Translations under genes and position numbers: made by a program
Shown: piece by piece, positions 1 to 8,504 of the stretch
Layout: every line of letters begins with the position of its first letter
Numbering within the stretch: the stretch's first letter is position 1
Notes under the pieces: model-generated
Told to the model about the DNA's origin: nothing
The model's database searches: none
What the model saw: only the letters and a program-made list of their open reading frames with translations
Assembly: GCF_018100785.1 (NCBI RefSeq)
Contig: NZ_JAGJEC010000001.1
Location: 1,054,001-1,118,000, forward strand
Length of the DNA stretch: 64,000 bases
DNA from: Maribacter sp. MMG018
GTDB taxonomy: Bacteria; Bacteroidota; Bacteroidia; Flavobacteriales; Flavobacteriaceae
Direction of reading: 5' to 3'

Positions 1-140
1 CCCGAATTCATCAATGTTTCGTTACCCTCCCTTATATCACTTGCTATGACATGGTCGTTGCCGTATTTTTTTCTTAGGGTCATAGTCAACTCCGTTCCTA
101 TTTGCCCACAAGCACCTATAATCAAAATGTATTTCTCCAT
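1..140 (-). CDS. tdh: SDR-type L-threonine 3-dehydrogenase (5' part only)
   Basis: Only the first 46 codons lie in the window; the gene runs off the left edge on the minus strand. The visible part starts at an ATG and reads MEKYILIIGACGQIG, which holds the NAD-binding GxxGxxG turn of extended short-chain dehydrogenases. It continues with a segment ending in IASDIREG that I recognise from flavobacterial threonine dehydrogenases of the epimerase-like type. That enzyme oxidises L-threonine to 2-amino-3-ketobutyrate with NAD. Another NAD-dependent epimerase/dehydratase is possible because most of the protein is not visible. The gene is divergent from the lipoprotein gene that follows. Confidence 0.7.
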   Translation of the reverse strand, partial: MEKYILIIGACGQIGTELTMTLRKKYGNDHVIASDIREGNETLMNS

Positions 141-206
141 TAAAAAAAGAAGTTAAATAGCTAATTCGGTAAAGATAACTTTTCTTAAAATTTGTACATT
201 CGTTCT

Positions 207-707
207 ATGCCTAAAATCTACTTTTTTATTTCTTTGGTTCTACTTTTAGGGTCGTGCAAAGAGAATGCTTCGGAGACTGTTGCCGGGCAAACCTCCGATT
301 GGAACGTGATGGTGGATAAATTCCCAAAAAAAATCACCTTAAGTCCTAAAGCCATGGAGCTGGTTGCCGAGTGGAAGGAATACAAAGAATTGGAAATAAG
401 TTTTGATCGTTTATATACGGTTGAAAATACAGAAGATTTGATATTGGTAATAGAGGAATTGATAGAGAAACAAAAGTTGTTTGAGAAAAGTGTTTATCCG
501 AAAGAATTGGATATCCCTCAGGTAAAAGGCCGCCAAAAGGTTTTTAAAACCTACATTCTAAAGATAAAGGGAAATTTGGCATATAGGCAGGATCCCCAAA
601 ATAGCATTGAAGAAATGATCGAAGCCTTTAATATTATGCGTGATCAGTTTAATGTAGTCGTAAATAATACCTTACCTCAAGATTTAATTTCGAATGAAGA
701 AAATTAG
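207..707 (+). CDS. small predicted lipoprotein of unknown function
   Basis: A protein of about 166 residues. The N-terminus (MPKIYFFISLVLLLGSCKE) is a lipoprotein signal peptide with lipobox LGSC, so the mature protein should be anchored by a lipidated cysteine. I chose the ATG at 207; an in-frame TTG at 192 would add MYIRS in front of the signal and is less likely. The rest is soluble, charged and mostly helical, with no motif that I recognise. The stop overlaps the next gene by 14 bases, so the two are probably cotranscribed and may act together at the envelope. No function is assigned. Confidence 0.75.
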   Translation: MPKIYFFISLVLLLGSCKENASETVAGQTSDWNVMVDKFPKKITLSPKAMELVAEWKEYKELEISFDRLYTVENTEDLILVIEELIEKQKLFEKSVYPKELDIPQVKGRQKVFKTYILKIKGNLAYRQDPQNSIEEMIEAFNIMRDQFNVVVNNTLPQDLISNEEN

Positions 708-1185
708 CTATTTACTATTTTTATGTGCTATGCTGGCGACGGCTCAGGATACGGATAAGGCGGAAGTTGCAGAAGCTTTGGATGCGTGGCATTCGGCGGC
801 TGGCAATGCTGATTTTGATGCTTATTTTGGACTCATGACCGACGATGCTGTTTTTATCGGTACCGATGCCATGGAAAATTGGGGGTTAAAGGAATTTAAG
901 GCTTATGCAAAACCTCATTTTGATAAAGGAAGGGCTTGGAGTTTTACGGCCGTAGAGCGAAATATATACTTGAACGATACCCATGATCTTGCATGGTTCG
1001 ATGAGCTTTTAGATACCCAAATGAAACTATGTAGAGGGTCTGGTGTATTGAGAAAAGAGAATGGTACCTGGAAAATTGCCCATTATGTACTATCTATTGC
1101 CGTACCCAACGAGTATGTAGACCAACTGGTAGAAATTAAAAAGGACAAGGATAATTCACTACTGAACGAATTGACTAAAAATTAA
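694..1185 (+). CDS. secreted SnoaL/NTF2-like (DUF4440-like) protein
   Basis: A 163-residue protein with a cleavable signal peptide (MKKISYLLFLCAMLATAQ). The pattern that follows (VAEALDAWHSAAGNADFDAYFGLMTDDAVFIG, here quoted only as the segment around residues 24-55) and the late strand GSGVLRKENGTWKIAH fit the cone-shaped NTF2/SnoaL fold. This fold is used by small secreted binding proteins and by some enzymes. No catalytic set can be assigned. It overlaps the upstream lipoprotein gene by 14 bases and is followed at once by a strong hairpin terminator. Fold call is good; the ligand or activity is unknown. Confidence 0.75.
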   Translation: MKKISYLLFLCAMLATAQDTDKAEVAEALDAWHSAAGNADFDAYFGLMTDDAVFIGTDAMENWGLKEFKAYAKPHFDKGRAWSFTAVERNIYLNDTHDLAWFDELLDTQMKLCRGSGVLRKENGTWKIAHYVLSIAVPNEYVDQLVEIKKDKDNSLLNELTKN

Positions 1186-1211
1186 AAAAGCGGGCCTTGG
1201 CCCGCTTTTTT
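1184..1211. terminator. bidirectional intrinsic terminator
   Basis: A perfect 11 bp stem (AAAAAAGCGGG with CCCGCTTTTTT) with an inner CC/GG that can also pair. It has an A-run on one side and a T-run on the other. It sits between the convergent genes ending at 1185 and 1230, so it can stop transcription from both sides. Confidence 0.88.
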
Positions 1212-1229
1212 AATAGGTTTCCCAATAAA

Positions 1230-1928
1230 TTATTTTTTAGGTTCTTCGGCAGTTTGTTTTCTGTTTAACAAAGCTTGTTTGCTAAGACTTGCCAAATTAA
1301 AGTTCGGATCTATGGCCAAGGCTTCGTCTATGGTCGCAACGGCAGCATCAATATTATCTTTGTCCTTATTAAACTGTACCAAAGCCTTTAAATGAAGAAA
1401 AGCGGCCTTTAAAGGCACCTCATAAGGTTGTTGACGCTCATAAAAAGCATACTTCATATCATCTTTTGAGTTGGTTATACCATATTCGATATTGGTCATA
1501 GCACCGTCGTTGTCACCCAACTGAATTTTTAAATCTGCCAGTTCATAGGCCAAATAAGCATTGGGGTTTCTTTTGTACAAAATTTCAAATTGCTCCAAAG
1601 CCCTTTTGGGTTGGTTCAAGGCTTTTAGTGAAATGGCCTTTACCTGTACGGCCAAATCGGAATCGGTCTCTACTTTCTCTATACCTATGGTGTTCAAGGC
1701 CTGTAAGTGTTGATTGTCGTTTGCATAGATATAGGCCAAGGTGTCCATTCTTTCTTTGGAAGGCGAGAGTACATTTAGGTGTGTAAGTGCATTTATGACC
1801 CCGTTTATGTCTCCTTGAAGCCTCATTTGGCGATAAAATTCTTCGTAATGCTTTTGTAGTTCACTTTTAGTTTGCGCACTTCCGGCAAAGCTTACCATTA
1901 GAATAAGCGCAAGAATCAATTTTTTCAT
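1230..1928 (-). CDS. secreted tetratricopeptide-repeat protein
   Basis: A 232-residue protein with a clear signal peptide (MKKLILALILMVSFAGSAQ). The body is a run of helical pairs of TPR type, including LGDNDGAMTNIEYG and a last repeat around residues 190-220 (AAVATIDEALAIDPNF). Such proteins usually act as periplasmic or surface scaffolds. No enzymatic domain is visible. It ends next to the shared terminator at 1184-1211 and is preceded by about 125 bases before the next gene. The partner is unknown. Confidence 0.75.
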   Translation of the reverse strand: MKKLILALILMVSFAGSAQTKSELQKHYEEFYRQMRLQGDINGVINALTHLNVLSPSKERMDTLAYIYANDNQHLQALNTIGIEKVETDSDLAVQVKAISLKALNQPKRALEQFEILYKRNPNAYLAYELADLKIQLGDNDGAMTNIEYGITNSKDDMKYAFYERQQPYEVPLKAAFLHLKALVQFNKDKDNIDAAVATIDEALAIDPNFNLASLSKQALLNRKQTAEEPKK

Positions 1929-2002
1929 TATTCAGTGTTTTTTTGGTAAGCTAAACTATTAAAATATTCTGAACGAACTTGTTAACGAAAACATTAATTG
2001 AA

Positions 2003-2035
2003 ATAAAAAGAAATAGGCGTTTAAAAACGCCTATT
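2003..2035 (-). terminator. intrinsic terminator of the 2054-2431 gene
   Basis: An 11 bp perfect stem (AATAGGCGTTT with AAACGCCTATT) with a two-base loop, just after the stop at 2054. On the minus strand it is followed by a T-rich stretch, the complement of the A-rich run at 2001-2010. Confidence 0.75.
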
Positions 2036-2053
2036 ATATTCTGTAATTACTAT

Positions 2054-2431
2054 TTATTGGACCAGTATATGCCGCCTTTTTTGATTGGTGACGGTATTTA
2101 ATAACTGTGCATAAAAACCAAGGCTTTTATCATCTTTTTCTATACAGGACCGTAAAAAGGTCTTTAGGTTGTTAAAAATGAGATCGGTATGCAAAACGGG
2201 CAGGTTTATGTTGATCTTTCCTGCTTTGTATGTTGTATCGTCCATTATGATATCCATCTTAATGCGATGTCTATGATAATCGATAGATACATTGGCGGCA
2301 TTGTAATATTTCTTTAGTAATGCAACATGTAACTGACGGTATTTCTTGGTTTTTCTCGGATTGTTGCAACTTTGTGAAATAAGACTTTCAAACTCCATGA
2401 GAATCCTCTTTCTAAGATTAGACTTTTTCAT
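2054..2431 (-). CDS. hypothetical basic protein
   Basis: A 125-residue protein rich in Lys and Arg at both ends (MKKSNLRKRILMEF at the start, NQKRRHILVQ at the end). There is no signal peptide and no membrane segment. I do not recognise a family. The middle (DIIMDDTTYKAGKININLP) looks like beta strands between helices. It stands alone with its own terminator at 2003-2035 and an AT-rich upstream gap of about 120 bases, which supports a real single-gene unit. The basic composition would allow nucleic-acid binding, but no motif shows it. Confidence 0.6.
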   Translation of the reverse strand: MKKSNLRKRILMEFESLISQSCNNPRKTKKYRQLHVALLKKYYNAANVSIDYHRHRIKMDIIMDDTTYKAGKININLPVLHTDLIFNNLKTFLRSCIEKDDKSLGFYAQLLNTVTNQKRRHILVQ

Positions 2432-2552
2432 GATTTTTTTATTTTGAAGTTACTTAAAGATATAGGTTAACTTCTTAACTATCTAAAAATCAATTGATTA
2501 TTATGTATAATAAGACGATTTATGTTGTGAAAACTAAAATAGGAGTGGTAAA

Positions 2553-3365
2553 CTATTCTTGCAATGGTGTTAAATAAGTGAATTTTTTAGCGATAAATGG
2601 ATGGCAAGAGGTGATTTTTTTAGGGTTTTTAGATTCAAATGATTGATATTCAGGTTGTTTTATATTTCTTTTAAGGGCTTCGTGAGAATAGTATTGTTGT
2701 TTTGTTGGATGGTCTGGGTACACCCCGTTCAACAATGTTCCCCAAATGTTTTCTGTTAATACACCTGTTATAAGGCGAATACAATCGTTTAAATGGATGA
2801 GGTTGATAAGGGCATTTCCGTTTTTTAGGTTTTGCCTGCCAGAAAGCATATTTATAGGGTGCCTATCGGGGCCTATAAGACCTCCGAACCTTATAATGGT
2901 AGTTTTAAAGTTATCGTTTCCTATAAAAATATTTTCCGTTTGTAATAGTTGTCTGCCAGATTCTGATGAAGGTAGGGGAGTTGTTTTTTCGTGGACTTCA
3001 CCTTGAGAATCACCATAAACAGCGGTACTGCTGATAAAAACAACCTTTTTAATGGACGATTTGTTCAGTTCGGTAACCAAAAACTGCATCTTTTTTACAT
3101 AACTCTCCTTCTTTCCTTTTCCCCTTAGTCCGGGCGGTATATTTATAATCAATATATCTACATCTAATAAAAAATCATGTATCGGACCTTCTATACCTTT
3201 TTCTGAAATCTTTATATGGTATGGAGTAATGTTTTCATTGGTCAATAGTGCCAATTTATCAACGGATGTGGTGGTACCCTTAACAGCGAAACCTTCTTTA
3301 ATGAAGTTTTTTGCCAACGGAAGGCCTAACCATCCACACCCTATTATCCCAATTCTTTTAATCAA
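2553..3365 (-). CDS. NAD(P)-binding oxidoreductase of YeeZ-like SDR type
   Basis: A 270-residue protein. It opens with a Rossmann dinucleotide motif (RIGIIGCGWLGLPLAKNF). Further on it has VVFISSTAVYGDSQG and the segment IIRFGGLIGPDRHP, which match atypical extended SDR proteins such as E. coli YeeZ. The usual catalytic Tyr-x3-Lys is not clear, as is common in that subgroup. Substrate unknown. Its start overlaps the stop of the upstream M28 peptidase gene by 8 bases, so the two are translationally coupled. Confidence 0.75.
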   Translation of the reverse strand: MIKRIGIIGCGWLGLPLAKNFIKEGFAVKGTTTSVDKLALLTNENITPYHIKISEKGIEGPIHDFLLDVDILIINIPPGLRGKGKKESYVKKMQFLVTELNKSSIKKVVFISSTAVYGDSQGEVHEKTTPLPSSESGRQLLQTENIFIGNDNFKTTIIRFGGLIGPDRHPINMLSGRQNLKNGNALINLIHLNDCIRLITGVLTENIWGTLLNGVYPDHPTKQQYYSHEALKRNIKQPEYQSFESKNPKKITSCHPFIAKKFTYLTPLQE

Positions 3366-5643
3366 ATGTTAGTTTTTGAACGGTTAAAATAGCATCGTTC
3401 AGTACAAAAGGCATCGGAATGTTATTTTCCGGTCTTTCGGGTACGGTAAACCGTTCATTGTTGAGCAGGTCGTTAGATGCCTCGTAAAAGGTTAATTCCA
3501 AAGAATCGTCATTAGGGAACTCTAAACTTAACTCTGTATACTGATTGTCGCTGATGTAATGGGTTACTAATTTGCCGTTTCTTCTATTTTTTAAATAATG
3601 ATCCGAAAGAACAATACCATTTACCCTGGCTTTATTGATGGAAACGTTATTCGTAAATATTTCCAACCTGTTTACATTACGTTTGGGTGTAATGCAGATT
3701 TGCAACCTTCTTGTTTCTCCTATGACCGTGTCTTGCGAAACTTCGAGGGTCGGCGGTGTTATGTCTTTTAACGGGGCTGTTGCGGTATAAGTAAAACCTG
3801 ATCCGTACTTACTACTGATGGTTTTTGCCGAAAGTTTTTCGGGAGTAGTTTTTTCGGGGTCTATGTATTGTTTTGTCCAATTGGAAAGGGTTTTTTCGTA
3901 GGTGGCCCATTTTGCCTGATTCTTGTCTACATCCAGCATATATACCAAACTGGTAGGTTTGGCATTCTCGACGGTGAAGTCAGAATCGAAATGTGCAGAA
4001 GCCATAAAACCTACAAATAGCAAAAAGCTGATCAATGCCATGCTTCTTTTGTTCTTGTATCTCGTGATCAACGGTAAAAGAAGGTAGAAGGTAAGGGTCG
4101 TAAATATGGTGGATGCAACCATCATTTTTAAGCCTAGGGCAATAGGGAACAACTGGATAAAAGGAGCAAATATGAAAATTGCGGGCAAGGCCAAGAACAA
4201 TAATAAAAATCCGTTGGGGTTTTTCTGGTTTATTACGATGTAAAATGCAGCCAACGCTCCGTATACCGGAATTATAAAGAATGCTGCCCCATCTAAATAT
4301 AGGCATAACAATGTGCAAATGACAAGCCATAGAAAAAGGGGCGCCACCAACAAATTTGGGGTTTTAACTATTTTTAATTTATGGTACGCATAAAAACAAA
4401 CACTTACCGAGAAAAAAACAAAAGCAAAAATATAGGCATGCCCGTTATACGTAAAACCATGTAAAATATCTGCATATTGTGGGTAGATAAATTTTAATGC
4501 CGACCAAGCAAAATAACCTACAATACCATTGATTGCAAGAGAGGTCAATAGAGGAAGAAAACCTTTTAAGATATCTTTTCCGTTCAATACATTTTTTTTG
4601 AACCCGAGGACCAATAATACCAAAAAGGCCACAAAACCCATCAGTAACATGGGCCAGAGCCACTCAAACGGGTATGAAATCAATTTAAAGAAAGGGATGT
4701 TGAAATAAACGGAATCTTTTAGACTTCTGACCGTACTCAAATCTATCTTGCTAAAATGATCTAAAAGGGCAACCAAATAACTTCCTTGATGTGCTAAAGT
4801 ATTACGGTCCAATCGTTCATAGGTATCGTGTGCCGTATGGTAATCAAAATGATCGTCAATGAAGGCAAAGTTGAAGCCGTCTATATCTGCATTTTCCCTA
4901 AAAACGGTCAAATCGGTATCGTTAGGTAATAATTTGTAAATGCTGTATGCCAAAGAATTGGCAACAGGGTAATCGGGGTCTGCTTTTATAAACTCTTTGA
5001 TGAGGTTATTGTTGCCTCTATTGGTTTCCAATAGCATAATTCCGGGGCCCCCACTGCCACGAGCCTCGAAATTTAGCACCAATCCTACGTCTTTGGTCCA
5101 TGGATGTTCTCTTACGAACAGATCGGCACCGTTAAGCCCCAGTTCTTCTGCATCTGAAATAAGAATGATGATATCATTTTTTGGAGCTTCCTTCTTTGCT
5201 AAAAAGGCCCTAACACTCTCTATTATGGTAGCTACTCCACTGCCGGCATCACTTGCGCCCAAAGAAGAGTGGGGGCTGCTGTCGTAATGACTTAATAACA
5301 TAAGGGCTTTTCCTTTTTCGGTACCCTTTATACGAGCGATTATATTAATGGCTTTGCTCAAATTGCCCCAATCACCAGCGGTATACCCTTCTTGAATCTC
5401 TGTTTGTAGTCCTAGTTTTTCCAGTTCGGAAACAATATACGAGCGGACTTTTTGGTGCGCGGGAAAACCTACTGCGTGCGGTTCTTTGGATATCTCTTTG
5501 ACGTGGGTTAAAGCTCGGTCGGTTGAAAAAGAAGTAGTGTCCACTTTTTTATCTGGAGAATAAATGGGTGTCATGGACCTAAAACTCCAATAAATAGCTA
5601 AGATAATAAGTAGTAGGGTGGTTACGGTCGTGGTTTTTTTCAT
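3358..5643 (-). CDS. membrane M28-family metallopeptidase
   Basis: A 761-residue protein with an N-terminal membrane anchor (residues 7-22). A zinc aminopeptidase domain of M28 type follows (about 45-310). The expected two-zinc ligands are visible: His in LLSHYDSS, Asp in GASDAGSG, Glu-Glu in DAEELGLNG, Glu in NFEARG and the final His in YHTAHDTYE. A middle region (about 330-560) has many hydrophobic helices, followed by a C-terminal soluble beta-rich domain. This order resembles the membrane M28 proteins Pff1/ERMP1. It should trim peptides at the periplasmic face. The first gene of a two-gene operon with the oxidoreductase downstream. Confidence 0.88.
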   Translation of the reverse strand: MKKTTTVTTLLLIILAIYWSFRSMTPIYSPDKKVDTTSFSTDRALTHVKEISKEPHAVGFPAHQKVRSYIVSELEKLGLQTEIQEGYTAGDWGNLSKAINIIARIKGTEKGKALMLLSHYDSSPHSSLGASDAGSGVATIIESVRAFLAKKEAPKNDIIILISDAEELGLNGADLFVREHPWTKDVGLVLNFEARGSGGPGIMLLETNRGNNNLIKEFIKADPDYPVANSLAYSIYKLLPNDTDLTVFRENADIDGFNFAFIDDHFDYHTAHDTYERLDRNTLAHQGSYLVALLDHFSKIDLSTVRSLKDSVYFNIPFFKLISYPFEWLWPMLLMGFVAFLVLLVLGFKKNVLNGKDILKGFLPLLTSLAINGIVGYFAWSALKFIYPQYADILHGFTYNGHAYIFAFVFFSVSVCFYAYHKLKIVKTPNLLVAPLFLWLVICTLLCLYLDGAAFFIIPVYGALAAFYIVINQKNPNGFLLLFLALPAIFIFAPFIQLFPIALGLKMMVASTIFTTLTFYLLLPLITRYKNKRSMALISFLLFVGFMASAHFDSDFTVENAKPTSLVYMLDVDKNQAKWATYEKTLSNWTKQYIDPEKTTPEKLSAKTISSKYGSGFTYTATAPLKDITPPTLEVSQDTVIGETRRLQICITPKRNVNRLEIFTNNVSINKARVNGIVLSDHYLKNRRNGKLVTHYISDNQYTELSLEFPNDDSLELTFYEASNDLLNNERFTVPERPENNIPMPFVLNDAILTVQKLTFD

Positions 5644-5762
5644 AAATTTTTGATTCTGGTTAAAATTATAAAATATTAAAGTAATGACACGTTATAACGA
5701 ATTTTTTTAGTAAATACATTATTTTTTAATATATTTATTAATTAACCTTCAATATAAACGTT

Positions 5763-6227
5763 ATGGGAATCAAAAGCTTTCAAGGAATTCGTAAGAATGT
5801 TAAAAAAGAATTTGATGCTCCAATACTGGTTGCTGATCATATGACCAAAAAATTGATCACTTTTAGGCCTGATCAATCAATTCTTGAGGTTATGGAGCAA
5901 TTTGCGAAGCATCATATCTCTGGGGGACCCGTTATTGATGATAACGGATTTTTGGTCGGTATTATATCTGAGGCCGATTGTATGAAACAAATCTCGGAAA
6001 GTCGCTATTTTAATCAACCTATCTTAGACAAGAGTGTTGAGCGTTTTATGACAAAGGAAGTGGAGACCATTCCGCATGATATTACCATTTTTGATGCTGC
6101 GGGTATTTTTGATATGCATAACCGTAGAAGACTGCCCGTAATGAAGAACGACATATTGGTAGGGCAAATAAGTAGAAAAGATATTGTGGTCGCGGCACTT
6201 AATTTAAGCGGGCACAATTGGAAATAG
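5763..6227 (+). CDS. tandem CBS-domain protein
   Basis: A 154-residue cytoplasmic protein made of two CBS motifs. The first covers about residues 22-80 (VADHMTKKLITF, then GGPVIDDNGFLVGIISEAD). The second covers about 88-150 (VERFMTKEVETIPHD, then RRLPVMKNDILVGQISRKDIV). CBS pairs bind adenine nucleotides and usually control a partner protein; none is fused here. The start at 5763 follows a very AT-rich leader. A strong terminator at 6265-6293 closes the single-gene unit. Confidence 0.85.
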   Translation: MGIKSFQGIRKNVKKEFDAPILVADHMTKKLITFRPDQSILEVMEQFAKHHISGGPVIDDNGFLVGIISEADCMKQISESRYFNQPILDKSVERFMTKEVETIPHDITIFDAAGIFDMHNRRRLPVMKNDILVGQISRKDIVVAALNLSGHNWK

Positions 6228-6264
6228 TTTTTTTTCGATTAATTAGTTAGAAATAGTTTGTTGC

Positions 6265-6293
6265 AAAAAATGCTTCTACAGGAAGCATTTTTT
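6265..6293 (+). terminator. intrinsic terminator after the CBS gene
   Basis: A perfect 12 bp stem (AAAAAATGCTTC with GAAGCATTTTTT) and a five-base loop, followed by T-rich sequence. It lies between the convergent genes ending at 6227 and 6322, so it may work in both directions. Confidence 0.85.
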
Positions 6294-6321
6294 ATATAAA
6301 GGTTTTTCGGAAGCACTTTAC

Positions 6322-6672
6322 TTATTCTCTTTTTACGATCATGTAATAATCGTTGTCTAAGGGTAGGTACCCCAAATCGTATATAAAGTAATAGGTAGTT
6401 CCCTTTTTTGTAGTGTAAAGGTTGGTGATATAATCAAAATCAAAACCTCTGTGCAATAACTGGGTTCTTGTGGTTCTGGTCTTGCCATCGGTTAACTTAA
6501 AACTCTCCAAAATGCGATAATTTTTTCGTAGGCGGTTGTTGATATTGCGCATTAGGTTTTTACTGTCTTTGTTGACCCTGTTGTTATAGGCGTTTCTACA
6601 GTGGTCGTTACAGTACTTTTTATCTATTCTGCCTATGATTTCAGTACCACATTCCAAGCATTTTTTTTTCAT
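6322..6672 (-). CDS. small zinc-ribbon protein of unknown function
   Basis: A 116-residue protein. It begins with a four-residue zinc ribbon: CLECG near residues 5-9 and KKYCNDHCRNAYNNR near 18-32, giving a CxxC...CxxxC spacing. A basic helical stretch and a C-terminal beta-rich half follow (TTKKGTTYYFIYDLGYLPL). It resembles small proteins common in Flavobacteriia that carry a DUF2116-like ribbon, but the C-terminal half is not a family I can name. The gene lies one base from the end of the upstream gene, so the pair is likely cotranscribed. Confidence 0.75.
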   Translation of the reverse strand: MKKKCLECGTEIIGRIDKKYCNDHCRNAYNNRVNKDSKNLMRNINNRLRKNYRILESFKLTDGKTRTTRTQLLHRGFDFDYITNLYTTKKGTTYYFIYDLGYLPLDNDYYMIVKRE

Positions 6673-6673
6673 G

Positions 6674-7165
6674 CTATTGTTTTTTGTAGTTGAATTTCAT
6701 TTCTTCCTCGGTACCATCTTCATGCCCTATAACTACATAAATGTTCACTTCTTGGTCAGAAATCCGCTCCATGGTAAAACCATCAAAATATATTTTGTTG
6801 TCCTCTAATTTGACTAGTTTAAAGTCTACCGTGTCTTCTTTCTCTTCCCAACCGGTAAGGTCTCCGTTAAAATGTTTCAATTGCAATAAGAGGGTGTTTT
6901 CTATTTCTTTAATATGGCCAAGCTCATAGAAAGTTACCTTGCCATCCGCCACAAGTTTAAAAGAAAACATCATACTGCCACCCAAAGGAGGACTCCAAAT
7001 TTCTTCGGTGATGCCTCCAAAAGCTTCGCCTTTCCAATGCCCTGTCATCCATGCTACTTGTTCTAAGGTTGCTTTTGGGGAGTTGAAACCCTCTTCAAAA
7101 GAGAGGGTATGTTGTGAATAAAGCGAGAAACAAAAAAGAAGTAATGCCGGTACTATTAATTTCAT
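6674..7165 (-). CDS. secreted DUF6265-like protein
   Basis: About 163 residues. I chose the ATG at 7165, which begins a clean signal peptide (MKLIVPALLLFCFSLYSQ). An in-frame ATG at 7183 would put six residues in front of it. The mature part carries LEQVAWMTGHWKGEAFGG and EEIWSPPLGGSMMFSF, the pattern of DUF6265-type lipocalin-like beta-barrel proteins found widely in Bacteroidota. The ligand and activity are unknown. The gene sits directly upstream of the zinc-ribbon gene. Confidence 0.75.
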   Translation of the reverse strand: MKLIVPALLLFCFSLYSQHTLSFEEGFNSPKATLEQVAWMTGHWKGEAFGGITEEIWSPPLGGSMMFSFKLVADGKVTFYELGHIKEIENTLLLQLKHFNGDLTGWEEKEDTVDFKLVKLEDNKIYFDGFTMERISDQEVNIYVVIGHEDGTEEEMKFNYKKQ

Positions 7166-7216
7166 GATCGGAGTTTGTAACAAGTTACAAATTATCCAGT
7201 TACAAAAAATACCGGT

Positions 7217-7600
7217 TTATAGTTCATAAAATTCGATAGGTAAATTATCGGGGTCAGAGATAAAGGTGAATTTTTTTTCTGTTGTAGCATCGGTGCGAAC
7301 CGGTTCGGCCAATATTTTATGTTTTTCGCAATGGGCCATTACCTCATCTAAGTTGTCTACGGCAAACGCTAGGTGACGTAAACCACAGGCTTCGGGCCTA
7401 GATGCTCTCTTTGGCGGATCGGGAAAAGAGAAGAGTTCAACCACATATTTTCCGTTAAGGGCCAGATCCAATTTATACGATTGCCGCTCCTCCCTATAGA
7501 TTTCCCTTATAATCTGTAAGCCCAATACCTGTGTGTAAAAATGTTTTGATCTTTCGTAATCGGAACAGATTATGGCTATATGGTGAATGTCTTTAAGCAT
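7217..7600 (-). CDS. gloA2: VOC-family metalloprotein, GloA2/YaeR-like
   Basis: A 127-residue protein of the vicinal oxygen chelate fold. Likely metal ligands are visible: His in IHHIAIICSDYERSKHFY, Glu in YVVELFSF, His in GLRHLAFAVDNLDEV and Glu in the terminal PIEFYEL. Length and sequence fit the E. coli YaeR (GloA2) type of glyoxalase-I-like protein rather than classical GloA. Substrate not established. The start overlaps the stop of the upstream pentapeptide-repeat gene by one base, so the two form an operon. Confidence 0.8.
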   Translation of the reverse strand: MLKDIHHIAIICSDYERSKHFYTQVLGLQIIREIYREERQSYKLDLALNGKYVVELFSFPDPPKRASRPEACGLRHLAFAVDNLDEVMAHCEKHKILAEPVRTDATTEKKFTFISDPDNLPIEFYEL

Positions 7601-8172
7601 TACAGGGTAACTTTTATTTTATGTTTTGCCAATAAGCCGGGCAACGCTTCCAAACTAAAATGGGCATGGGTCAATTTGTTTTTACCAGGATCTAGAACAA
7701 TGTTATAAGATGAGCGTAAGTCTGCCTTCATTAGATCGGTATTAGAGAAAATAGCTTTGTCCAGGTCACAGTTTTCAAATTGTGAATTATGTAAGATGGC
7801 TTTGGTAAAGTCTGCCGAAATTAATTTACAATCGGTAAAGCATTGGTTTTTTAAGGTGAGTCCGTAAAAAGAGGTAAGGTTGAGAACACAATCCAAAAAA
7901 GTGAAATTCATTAAAAAATCATTACAATCCTCAAATTTTAACCCGATCATTTTACAGTGTTTAAAATCCACTTCCTTGAAAGTGGTGTTCGTAAGATTGG
8001 CATTGCTTAAATTACAATCTACAAAAGTACACTCCATAAAATTCTGATTGTCCAGGTAAGCGCCGGAAAAATTACAACTCTCAAAAGTGCAGTTTTCATA
8101 GGCTGCCCTTGGCAGGTTATTTTGGGTGTAATCTTTTGACTTAAAAATCTGGTCATAGATAAAATCTGACAT
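7600..8172 (-). CDS. pentapeptide-repeat protein
   Basis: A 190-residue protein. Most of it is a run of five-residue repeats of A(D/N)LxX type, for instance CNLSNANLTNTTFKEVDF and CDLDKAIFSNTDLMKADL. These should fold as a right-handed quadrilateral beta-helix. Some members (Qnr, MfpA) mimic DNA and protect gyrase; many others have no known role, and nothing here singles out gyrase. No signal peptide. It is the first gene of a two-gene unit with the VOC gene. Confidence 0.85.
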   Translation of the reverse strand: MSDFIYDQIFKSKDYTQNNLPRAAYENCTFESCNFSGAYLDNQNFMECTFVDCNLSNANLTNTTFKEVDFKHCKMIGLKFEDCNDFLMNFTFLDCVLNLTSFYGLTLKNQCFTDCKLISADFTKAILHNSQFENCDLDKAIFSNTDLMKADLRSSYNIVLDPGKNKLTHAHFSLEALPGLLAKHKIKVTL

Positions 8173-8504
8173 GGTATGATCTTATGTTACTATTTTGGTT
8201 CTTGGCAAGGTGTCGAATATAAATTTAACAATTGCCTATAATTCATGTTTATTTTAAATGATCAAGATACTAAAACCGGTAAGGTTTATTTTAAAATCGA
8301 AAGGTATTTAATAAGGAGTCTTCCACATGTCTTTGAGTGTAGTTGCCATTTGGGCGATTGTTGTAAAAGCCAGTAATATTTGTGGAATTTTTTAAAAAAT
8401 GGGGGGCATTTTGCTAAAATGGTTTTAATGATGCCCGTGTTTCGGTTTTCGGTTTAAACTTAATAAGTTAGTTGGCCGGATTTGGGTAAAAAAGACATTG
8501 TTTT
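8173..8504. other. 332-base intergenic region between divergent genes
   Basis: No convincing ORF or RNA gene was found. It must hold promoters for the pentapeptide-repeat gene (leftward) and the 852-residue gene (rightward). There is a weak inverted repeat with arms GGGCAT (8404-8409) and ATGCCC (8431-8436), a 21-base loop apart, in the leader of the rightward gene. A TA-N3-TTTG sequence near 8370-8378 is one base off the Bacteroidota -7 consensus. Neither is strong evidence of regulation. Confidence 0.4.
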